From NCBI RefSeq assembly GCF_000092425.1, contig NC_014221.1, positions 1,431,001 through 1,495,000 of the forward strand: a stretch of DNA of 64,000 nt, given 5' to 3'. Both the position numbers and the translations under genes were made by a program. The stretch is from Truepera radiovictrix DSM 17093 (GTDB lineage Bacteria; Deinococcota; Deinococci; Deinococcales; Trueperaceae). Below the pieces are notes generated by a model, which saw only the letters and a list, made by a program, of their open reading frames with translations, had not been told where the DNA came from and made no database searches. This document shows positions 1 through 8,518 of the stretch, piece by piece. Every line of letters begins with the position of its first letter. The first letter of the stretch is position 1.

Positions 1-2
1 CG

Positions 3-767
3 AAGTGGGCGCAGCGCAGCGCGACGCGCGCGTCACGCGGACTGCCGCGGCACTCGCTCTTTCACCCCTACATGGAGCTGCTGCGCTACACCGTCTACAT
101 GGCGAAGCTCTTCCCGGAGGACCCGCGCTACGCGGCGCTGCGCGACGACATGACGCGCACGGCGCTACATGAGTTTCGGGAGGACATGACCGAAGCGGGC
201 CCTGCGCTCGTGTGGTCGCACCGGATGCGGTGGGCGGCTGAGGACCCGGAAGCGTGCCTCGTCTTTCAGATGGGTACCTATCCGCAGCAGACGATGCTAG
301 TCTTTGCCGACTTGGCGCTCGAGGGGCACGCCGGGTTTGCCGACGCCGAGAAGCTGCGGGCGCTCTCCCGCACGCTCTCGGAGTCGCTGCTCGAGCCTAA
401 CCGGTGGGGCTTTATGTATAAAGACGTCGGCGGCCTGAGAAACGGTAGCCTCGAGCTCCCGGGCAGCCGGAAAACGGCGGTGATCGACGGTTGGTGCTTT
501 ATGGAGTCGCCAGCATCGATCATGGGCAGAGAAGCGGACAACTTCCGCTCAGAGGGGTCGTACCGCCTGCTCACGTGGGGGTTTCTCGCCGCCTTTGCCC
601 CGGAGCCCGGCACCCCCCTCGAGGCGACCAAGATCTACCGCACCAACCGCGAGGTCTACGGGGATCCCTTCTCGGCGGCGACGCCGCGGTCGGCGCTGCA
701 CATCCCGGTAGCGATGGCGTTTGCGCGCCTTTTTCACGCCCAGGGCTACGCGCTCGGAGCACCCTAA
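3..767 (+). CDS. 3' part of an unrecognised protein
   Basis: The reading frame is open from the left edge of the window, so the true start lies upstream. The first internal ATG is at 72, but the residues before it (about 23) read smoothly into the protein, so I treat this as a C-terminal fragment of about 254 residues. It is rich in Arg, Ala, Trp and Phe, has no transmembrane segment, and has a Gly/Asn/Trp-rich stretch (GLRNGSLELPGS...DGWCFMES) that could be part of a catalytic or all-helical barrel fold. I do not recognise the family. It ends at a TAA about 170 bases before the convergent ftsH. Confidence 0.6.
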   Translation, partial: KWAQRSATRASRGLPRHSLFHPYMELLRYTVYMAKLFPEDPRYAALRDDMTRTALHEFREDMTEAGPALVWSHRMRWAAEDPEACLVFQMGTYPQQTMLVFADLALEGHAGFADAEKLRALSRTLSESLLEPNRWGFMYKDVGGLRNGSLELPGSRKTAVIDGWCFMESPASIMGREADNFRSEGSYRLLTWGFLAAFAPEPGTPLEATKIYRTNREVYGDPFSAATPRSALHIPVAMAFARLFHAQGYALGAP

Positions 768-789
768 CGCTTGACGATAAGGCGAGCGC

Positions 790-823
790 GAAGCGGGCGT
801 TAGAACGCTCTAACGCCCGCTTC
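790..823. terminator. Hairpin between convergent genes
   Basis: A perfect 15-bp stem (790-804 with 809-823) closes a 4-nt loop just after the stop at 767. There is no T-tract directly at its foot, but a T-rich run (TTTTTTGTTTTTTG) lies at about 879-892. The position between two convergent genes suggests a shared transcription end. Confidence 0.55.
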
Positions 824-933
824 GTAGGGCTTGGCGGTTTCACGCGTTGCTGCAGGATCAGGTGCGTCTAGGGCGCCCTTTTTTGTTTTTTGTCGTGAGA
901 GCCCCCCTGGCTTCGTACGAACCGAGATACCTG

Positions 934-2838
<1,905 letters not shown>

Positions 2839-2843
2839 AGTCT

Positions 2844-2849
2844 AGTCTA
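2844..2849 (-). promoter_or_regulatory. -10 box for leaderless ftsH
   Basis: TAGACT on the minus strand, 5 nt before the ftsH ATG, with no Shine-Dalgarno sequence between. A partial -35 (TTACAT) lies about 19 nt further upstream. The spacing puts the start of transcription at or next to the A of the ATG. Confidence 0.55.
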
Positions 2850-2900
2850 CTCTTTCGGGGTCACGCGGATGTAAGCAAAGAACAGTTGGGGGGGAGAGCA

Positions 2901-2965
2901 ATGAGCAACGAGCAATGAGTAATGAGTGATGAGTAAAAACTCTTCACTCATTGCTCGTTGCTCAT
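2901..2965. repeat. GAGT-rich inverted repeat (long hairpin)
   Basis: A perfect 20-bp stem (2901-2920 with 2946-2965) closes a 25-nt loop. The left arm and loop are built from degenerate 7-mers ending in GAGT or GAGC (AATGAGT, GATGAGT and similar). It lies between the dnaB stop (2980) and ftsH start (2838). A second hairpin of similar composition lies at 61452-61513. Composition is much more AT-rich than the flanking genes. Confidence 0.8.
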
Positions 2966-2979
2966 GTCTCATGGCTGCT

Positions 2980-4314
2980 CTACTGCTGTTTTGCCAGGTC
3001 GTTAAAGCGCACGTGGGCGTTGTGAAACTGCAGCTCGATGGTGCCAACCGGGCCGTTACGCTGTTTGCCCAAGATGATCTCGGCGATCCCCTGCTTTTCG
3101 GAGTGCGGGTCGTAGTACTCGTCGCGGTAGATGAACATCACCAGGTCGGCGTCCTGCTCGATGGCGCCCGATTCGCGCAGGTCCGAGAGCATGGGGCGTT
3201 TGTTGGGGCGCGACTCGACCGCCCTGGAGAGCTGCGACAAGACGAGCACGGGGATGTCGAGCTCGCGCGCCAAGGCTTTGAGGCCGCGCGAGATCGAGGA
3301 GATCTCCTGCTGCCGGTTCTCGGCGCCGCCGCGCGAACCGCTCCCCTGCATGAGCTGCAGATAGTCGATGATCACGAGCCCCAAACCGTGCTCGGCCATG
3401 AGCCGCCGGGTACGGCTCCGGAGCTCCATGACGGTCATGTCGGCGGCGTCGTCGATAAAGATCTTGGCTTCCGACATCCGCCCGGCCGTGTCGGCGAGGC
3501 GCTGAAAGTCGCGGTCCGAGAGCTGCCCCGTGCGCACGCGGCTCATGTCGACGCGGGCTTCGCTGCAGAGCATCCGCATAACGAGCTGCACGGCCGACAT
3601 CTCGAGGGAGAAGATACCGACCGTTTTGCCCTCTTTGAGCGCGACGTTTTGGCCGATGGTGAGCGCGAAAGCGGTTTTCCCCATCGAGGGGCGCGCGGCC
3701 AACACGTTAAGAGACGACGGTTGCAACCCGGCGGTCATCATGTCGAGCTCGCGAAAGCCCGTCCGCAAACCCGAGATGGGGTCGGGGTTGTTAAAGAGCT
3801 CGTTAATCTGCGCAAACGAGTCGGAGACGAGCGAGGGCATCCCCTGAAAGGCGTGGGTGCGTTTGTTCGACGAGAGCTCGAAGATGTTCGCCTCGGCCTT
3901 GTCGAGGATCTGCTCGAGGGGCATCGCCTGGTCGTAGGCGCTCTGCATGATGGCGCCCGAGGCGGCGATCAGCTCGCGCAGGGTCGCCTTCTCCGCCACG
4001 ATGCGGGCGTACGACTCGGCGTAGGCCGCGGTCGGCACGCTGTCGGCGAGGCCGATGAGGTAGGGCACGCTGCCAACCGCTTCAAGTTCACCCGTTTGCC
4101 GCAGCTCCTCGGTGAGCGTCACGAGGTCGACGGGTTCGTTGCGCCGAAAGAGCCGTTCGCAGGCGCGCCAGATCTTGCGGTGGCTCTCCTTGTAGAAGTG
4201 CTCGGCGCTGAGCATCCCCTCGAGCTGCGCGAAGACCTCGTTGTCTAGGAGGATGCTTCCCAAGACGCTCTGCTCGGCCTCAAGGTTCTGCGGCGGCATG
4301 CGGCTCTCGATCAC
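2980..4314 (-). CDS. dnaB: Replicative DNA helicase DnaB
   Basis: Hexameric 5'-3' helicase at the replication fork. The 444-residue protein has the N-terminal DnaB domain (PQNLEAEQSVLGSILLD) and a RecA-like C-terminal domain with Walker A ARPSMGKT at about 207-214 and Walker B VIIDYLQLM near 315, followed by the SQLSRAVE sensor motif. There is no intein insertion, and the length is ordinary. The start chosen is a GTG at 4314, preceded by a G-rich stretch. An in-frame ATG five codons later (4299) is the alternative. The GAGT hairpin repeat follows the stop directly. Confidence 0.97.
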   Translation of the reverse strand: MIESRMPPQNLEAEQSVLGSILLDNEVFAQLEGMLSAEHFYKESHRKIWRACERLFRRNEPVDLVTLTEELRQTGELEAVGSVPYLIGLADSVPTAAYAESYARIVAEKATLRELIAASGAIMQSAYDQAMPLEQILDKAEANIFELSSNKRTHAFQGMPSLVSDSFAQINELFNNPDPISGLRTGFRELDMMTAGLQPSSLNVLAARPSMGKTAFALTIGQNVALKEGKTVGIFSLEMSAVQLVMRMLCSEARVDMSRVRTGQLSDRDFQRLADTAGRMSEAKIFIDDAADMTVMELRSRTRRLMAEHGLGLVIIDYLQLMQGSGSRGGAENRQQEISSISRGLKALARELDIPVLVLSQLSRAVESRPNKRPMLSDLRESGAIEQDADLVMFIYRDEYYDPHSEKQGIAEIILGKQRNGPVGTIELQFHNAHVRFNDLAKQQ

Positions 4315-4631
4315 ACCGCCCCCGAAGGCGCCGCCGGCCTCGCAAGACCCCTGTGAACACCTAGAGCCACGGGTAACACCACCCTGGCCGTGAGCTGTAA
4401 GGCGTTCTGCACGTCATCGCATCATCTCCCGTATCGTGCCCGTTCGCTTGGTAGCGGCTACTTCAGCTTCGTAGACCTCGGTCTATCGCCCCCGCGTGGG
4501 GCCCGCCTCAAAACGGCTCACCCACCTCATGGGCGGGTTCACGAAAGGAGATGATACCGGATTCGAGCCACAACCTGGCAGGGCCTCCGACGGGGGTGAA
4601 CGGTACAATGCCCTGTGGACGGTTTTCTGTG
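4315..4631. other. Intergenic region, dnaB / PlsY-AAR divergent
   Basis: About 320 bases between divergent genes. An AAAGGAG sequence at about 4543-4549 abuts an ATG at 4551 that is in frame with the downstream protein, but the spacing is zero. A TACAAT box lies at 4603-4608. No recognisable RNA gene. I could not fix the dnaB promoter. Confidence 0.5.
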
Positions 4632-6368
4632 ATGGACGCTCTAGCTGTTTTCACCGCCGCGCTCGCGCTGCTGGGCGGCTTTGTGATCGGCTCGCTGCCG
4701 CTCGGCGGGCGCGTCGTCGCGCTTCTAAGCGGTCAAAGTCCGGCGGAGACGAGCGCACACAACCTGGGCGTGGAGAACCTGCTGCGCTTCGTCGGGGTGC
4801 CTGCGGCAGTCGTCTCGTTTTTGTTGGACGCGCTTAAAGGTCTTCTGGCGCTCGCCCTCTTTGGTGGTAGCCCCTGGGCGGCGTTCGGTGTCTACGCCGG
4901 GCACCTCTACCCGCTACCGCGTTGGCGCGGGGAGCTGCCCCGTGGACGCGGGAACGGGGTGCTGCTAGGTCTCTTGGCGGGGTTGTGGGCCGTCGTGGGA
5001 GTTCCTTTTTGGTTGACGGCGCTACCGGTCGCGGTCTACGCGGCGCTCCTGGCCCTTTCGGGGTTCGTCGCCCTGGCGACGACAGGCGGGCTCGTGGTGC
5101 TGCCGCTGCTCGCGTTGGGGGTAGCGGAGGGGGCGCGTAACGCGGTGCTAGCGGCGCTGCTTCTGGTCGTGCTGTTTGGGTTGTGGCGCCACAAGGTCAG
5201 CTTGGTGCGTATCGTGGACCGGACCGAGCCGCGCATCTGGGAGCCGCCGCCCGTGCGTGGTGTCGACCCCGGGGTGGTCTACGCCGCCTTTATGATCCAC
5301 CCGCTCACCCTGGAGGACCTCTGGCAGGCGCCCAGCCTCCGGCCGTTCGGCGCCCTCGCGCGCCGCGGCCTCCTGCCGGAAGCGCTCATCCGTCTCTCGG
5401 TGCGTTGGCTGCGTCCGCAAAAGCGCGGCGAGATCAGCGGGATCCGGCTCTCGGACGGGCGCGAGCTGCGCGTGATGCTGATCGGCGGTCCCATGCTCCC
5501 CGACCAGATCCGCCGCTACCCGGATGAAGCGGTGCGGATGGCGATCCAGGGGGCGCGGCTGGCGTTCGAGTTGGGCGCTGAAGCCTTCGGGTTGGGCGCT
5601 TTCTGGTCGACGGTCGGCAACAAGGGACAGGCGGTGCAGGAGGCGGTGCCGCAGCTGCACATCACCAACGGCGGCGCCTACACCGCCGGCACGGTGCGCG
5701 CGGCGGTGCCGGGGATTTTAGAAGGCTTTCGCGCCTCCGGGCGCGACCTTAAGCGGGCGACGGCGGCCGTCGTCGGGGCCAACGGCGTCGTCGCTTTTGG
5801 CGTCGCGCGCACCGTGGCGCCGCACGTGGCGCGGCTTATCCTCATAGGCCGCGACGAGGCACGCCTGACGCGCAGCGCCCGCACCCTGAGGCGCAAGTTT
5901 CCGCAGACGCAGTTCGAGGTGAGCACCGACGTCGCGCGCTGCCGCGCGGCCGCGCTCGTCTTTTCGGCGACCTCCGACCCCAACCCCGTTATCCGCCCTG
6001 AGCACGTCGCACCGGGGACCTGGCTCTTTGACCTCGGGCGCCCCGCCGACGTCGACGAAAGCGTGCGGGCGCTCCCGGGGGTGCGCCTCATCCCGGGCGG
6101 CGTGGTCCGCCCACCCGGGCGGATGCGCAGCTCGCTCGACCTGCACTTCGGCGACGGCCTCGTACCCGCTTGCTTGGCCGAAACGATGATCATGACCGCG
6201 AGCCGCGCCTTCGGGCGCAAGTCGCTCGGGGAGCGCACGCGCGAGGCCGACATCACCTTCTACGTCGAGGAGGGGGCGCGTCTCGGCTTCGAGGTCGTCA
6301 CCGAGGACGTGACGCAACCTGCCCGCACCGCCGCAGCGCGTGACGAGCGCGCTTTGGAGGCCGTATGA
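4632..6368 (+). CDS. Fusion: PlsY-like acyltransferase + acyl-ACP reductase-like
   Basis: A two-part protein of about 578 residues. The first 200 residues are a multi-helix membrane domain resembling PlsY glycerol-3-phosphate acyltransferase (GSLPLGG, DALKGLLAL, YAGHLYP), but the PlsY motifs GSGNxGATN and GGKGVAT are degenerate (SAHNLGVEN, LPRGRGNGV). The rest matches, in motif order, cyanobacterial long-chain acyl-ACP reductase: FMIHPLTLEDL, a GLGAFWS segment, HITNGGAYTAG, a nucleotide-binding VVGANGVVAFG, GVRLIPGGVV, and PACLAET holding Cys514 where the reductase has its catalytic Cys. Fatty aldehyde formation coupled to lipid assembly is inference. The start is uncertain: ATGs at 4551 and 4608 are also in frame. 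The stop overlaps prmA. Confidence 0.75.
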   Translation: MDALAVFTAALALLGGFVIGSLPLGGRVVALLSGQSPAETSAHNLGVENLLRFVGVPAAVVSFLLDALKGLLALALFGGSPWAAFGVYAGHLYPLPRWRGELPRGRGNGVLLGLLAGLWAVVGVPFWLTALPVAVYAALLALSGFVALATTGGLVVLPLLALGVAEGARNAVLAALLLVVLFGLWRHKVSLVRIVDRTEPRIWEPPPVRGVDPGVVYAAFMIHPLTLEDLWQAPSLRPFGALARRGLLPEALIRLSVRWLRPQKRGEISGIRLSDGRELRVMLIGGPMLPDQIRRYPDEAVRMAIQGARLAFELGAEAFGLGAFWSTVGNKGQAVQEAVPQLHITNGGAYTAGTVRAAVPGILEGFRASGRDLKRATAAVVGANGVVAFGVARTVAPHVARLILIGRDEARLTRSARTLRRKFPQTQFEVSTDVARCRAAALVFSATSDPNPVIRPEHVAPGTWLFDLGRPADVDESVRALPGVRLIPGGVVRPPGRMRSSLDLHFGDGLVPACLAETMIMTASRAFGRKSLGERTREADITFYVEEGARLGFEVVTEDVTQPARTAAARDERALEAV

Positions 6369-7159
6369 CGAGCCGTATGACGCTCGCCTTTCGCGTCCGG
6401 GGAACGCTCGAGGACCCCCACCTCGCCCCCCTCTGGGAGGCCGGCTGCACCGGCATGCTCGAGGACGGCGGTGAGGTCGTCGCCTTTTTCAGCGAGCCCC
6501 CCCCAGGGGAGCTCCTCACCCGCTTCCCCCCCGGTGGGCGCTGGGAGCGTGTCGACGACACCGACTGGGTCGCCCGCTACCACGAGACCTTGGCGCCCGT
6601 TGTCGTGGGGCGGCTCGTGGTCGCGCCGACGCACCGCGAGGTGACGCTCCGCGCGCCCCAGCGCGCGCTCTGGCTCGACCCGGGGATGGCGTTCGGCACC
6701 GGCCACCACGAGACGACCTACCTGGCGCTCGCGGCGCTCGAGCGCCTCGAGCTGCGCGGGCGCCGCGTGCTCGACGTGGGGGCGGGTTCGGGCATCTTGG
6801 CCATCGCCGCCGACCTGTTGGGCGCGGCGGAGGCCGAGGGGCTCGACATCGACCCCGACACGGTGGGGGTCGCCGAGGCCAACGCGGCCCTAAACGCTTC
6901 GCGGGCGCGCTTCTCGGCGGGGGAGCTGAGCGCGCGGACGAGACCGGCGCACGTCATCGTCGCCAACCTCTACGCCGAGCTGCACGCCGAGCTCGCGCCG
7001 CTCTACGCGCGCCTCCTGAAGCCCGGCGGTTACCTCCTGGCGACGGGTATCTTGGCCTCGCGTGGCGCGGTGGCGCAAGGGGCGCTGGAGCGGGTTTTCG
7101 GGTCCGTCGAGGTAGAGGCGCGCGGCGAGTGGCTGCTGCTGCGCGCCCGCGCCCCATGA
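6365..7159 (+). CDS. prmA: Ribosomal protein L11 methyltransferase PrmA
   Basis: SAM-dependent enzyme that methylates ribosomal protein L11. The 264-residue protein has a short N-terminal substrate-recognition domain and a Rossmann methyltransferase domain with the PrmA signature GMAFGTGHHETT, the SAM-binding VLDVGAGSGILAIAA, and HVIVANLYAEL in place of the usual catalytic NI-L motif. The ATG overlaps the stop of the preceding fusion gene (GTATGA), so the two are translationally coupled. rsmE, another ribosome methyltransferase, follows after a repeat tract. Confidence 0.93.
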   Translation: MTSRMTLAFRVRGTLEDPHLAPLWEAGCTGMLEDGGEVVAFFSEPPPGELLTRFPPGGRWERVDDTDWVARYHETLAPVVVGRLVVAPTHREVTLRAPQRALWLDPGMAFGTGHHETTYLALAALERLELRGRRVLDVGAGSGILAIAADLLGAAEAEGLDIDPDTVGVAEANAALNASRARFSAGELSARTRPAHVIVANLYAELHAELAPLYARLLKPGGYLLATGILASRGAVAQGALERVFGSVEVEARGEWLLLRARAP

Positions 7160-7160
7160 G

Positions 7161-7235
7161 CCCGCACACCGTGAACCCGTACACCGTGAACCCGTACACC
7201 GTGAACCCGTACACCGTGAACCCGTACACCGTGAG
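7161..7235 (+). repeat. 15-bp tandem repeat, 5 units
   Basis: Five head-to-tail copies of CCCGTACACCGTGAA fill the gap between prmA and rsmE. The first unit has C for T at position 5 and the last ends in G instead of A. The central three are identical. The unit is a multiple of three and leaves no stop on the opposite strand. A partial copy (CCCGCACCG) follows before the rsmE ribosome-binding site. Confidence 0.95.
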
Positions 7236-7259
7236 CCCGCACCGCCCGAGGAGGCGCGC

Positions 7260-7973
7260 GTGAGGGTGCACCGGGTGTTCGTCCCCCACCTCGCTGCGGG
7301 GGAGCGCGTCCTGACGGGCCGTGAGGCGCAGCACCTCGCGCAGGTGCTGCGGGTGCGCCCAGGGGCGCGCGTGCGCGCCTTTGACGGGGCGGGGCTCGAG
7401 GCCGACGGGACGGTGCGGGAGGTTACGGGGCTGCGCGTAACGCTCGAGCTCGGCGCGCCCTACGCCCGCGAGGTCGAGGCGGCGCTGCGCGTGACGCTAG
7501 CGGTAGCGCTCCTCAAGGGCGACAAGCTCGCCGAGGTGGTGCGGCGCGCGACCGAGTTGGGGGCCGTGGGCTTTCGCCCCTTTGTGAGCCGCCGCTGCGA
7601 CGTGCGCGAGCTCTCGGCAAACAAACTCGCGCGACTGCGCCGCGTCGCGCAGGAGGCCGCCAAGCAGTCGGGGCGGAGCGTGGTGCCACCCGTGGCGGAA
7701 GCCGCTCCCCTGGCTCACCTCAGCCTGCCGGCGCCCACCCTCGTCGCGCACCCGAGCGCCCCCCGAACCCTCGGCGAGACGCTCGCCGCACTCACCCCCC
7801 CGCCCACCGCGCTCACCGTCCTCACCGGCCCCGAGGGGGGGTTGACCGAAGACGAACTCGCCGCGCTCACTGAGCGCGGCGCGCACCCCATCCGCCTGGG
7901 CGCGCGCATCCTCCGCGCCGAGACCGCCCCCGTGGCCCTCACCGCGGCCCTTCTCATCCCCGAGGGGTTATAA
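7260..7973 (+). CDS. rsmE: 16S rRNA m3U1498 methyltransferase RsmE
   Basis: SPOUT-class methyltransferase acting on U1498 of 16S rRNA in the 30S subunit. The 237-residue protein has the N-terminal PUA-like domain (MRVHRVFVPH, REAQHLAQVLRVRPG) and the SPOUT knot with LTGPEGGLTEDE and LGARILRAETAPVAL, both diagnostic. The start is GTG at 7260 with GAGGAGG just upstream. It lies directly after prmA and a tandem repeat, and 8 bases before the lipoprotein gene, so the four genes probably share a transcript. Confidence 0.95.
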   Translation: MRVHRVFVPHLAAGERVLTGREAQHLAQVLRVRPGARVRAFDGAGLEADGTVREVTGLRVTLELGAPYAREVEAALRVTLAVALLKGDKLAEVVRRATELGAVGFRPFVSRRCDVRELSANKLARLRRVAQEAAKQSGRSVVPPVAEAAPLAHLSLPAPTLVAHPSAPRTLGETLAALTPPPTALTVLTGPEGGLTEDELAALTERGAHPIRLGARILRAETAPVALTAALLIPEGL

Positions 7974-7981
7974 AGGACCGT

Positions 7982-8392
7982 ATGACGCGCTCCGCTCTTT
8001 GGCCCCTTCGCGCGCTCGCGCTCTGCTTGGGGTTGGGCGTAGGGCTCAGCGCCTGCACGCTCACCTACCTGCCGCCGCTACGCGAGGTGCGCGAGAGCAC
8101 GCCGCGGCTCGAGCTGGGGCCGGCGTCGAGCTTGCGGGCCGTGCAGGAGGCGGGCGGGACGAGGCTCGAGCTCGTCCTTGAGCTGAGCCGCGTGCCCGAA
8201 CCCGACTGGCTCGCCGTGCAGTGGTTTAACCCGCGCAACGAGGAGGTCGCCGCAACCTCGCTCTGGGTGGTGCCAAGGGAGACCGAGCGCCGCAACGCCC
8301 TACCCGCCGACGTGCCCGTCGAGCCCGGTCTGTGGCGGGTCGTGGTGTCGTACCAAGGGCGGCTTGTGAGGCAGCTGTCGCTCGAGCTCTAA
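7982..8392 (+). CDS. Predicted lipoprotein, unknown function
   Basis: The 136-residue protein starts with a lipoprotein signal peptide: Arg early, a hydrophobic core of alternating Leu/Gly/Ala, and the lipobox LSAC with Cys near residue 25. The mature part is a small acidic and arginine-rich domain that looks beta-rich (RLELVLELSRV, WRVVVSYQGRLVRQLSLEL) and may be an immunoglobulin-like or similar fold. I do not recognise the family. It is the last gene of the PlsY-AAR/prmA/rsmE unit, 8 bases after rsmE. Confidence 0.75.
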   Translation: MTRSALWPLRALALCLGLGVGLSACTLTYLPPLREVRESTPRLELGPASSLRAVQEAGGTRLELVLELSRVPEPDWLAVQWFNPRNEEVAATSLWVVPRETERRNALPADVPVEPGLWRVVVSYQGRLVRQLSLEL

Positions 8393-8473
8393 CGCTCGGC
8401 GGCCACCGGTGAGAGGGGTCCGCGAAACAGCGCCCAAACAACACAGACCAAACAATACAAATCAAAATAAGAG

Positions 8474-8497
8474 GAGCCGTGAAGCACCTCACGGCTC
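8474..8497 (-). terminator. Terminator of secDF
   Basis: A 9-bp stem (8474-8482 with 8489-8497) with a 6-nt loop, followed on the minus strand by a T-rich run (CTCTTATTTTGATTTG). It lies 20 bases after the secDF stop. Confidence 0.8.
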
Positions 8498-8518
8498 GCA
8501 CGCGGTCGCGCGGTGGGG

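Noticed and set aside
2926-4248. 440-codon frame on the plus strand opposite dnaB
   Set aside because: It is the GC-rich mirror frame of dnaB, which is clearly the real gene. Its translation is rich in His/Arg/Glu/Val with no recognisable motif.
4496-4837. Frame over the start of the PlsY-AAR gene
   Set aside because: It is an overlapping shifted frame with a poor start context.
7161-7235. Repeat tract as a CRISPR array
   Set aside because: Units are contiguous without spacers and there are no cas genes.
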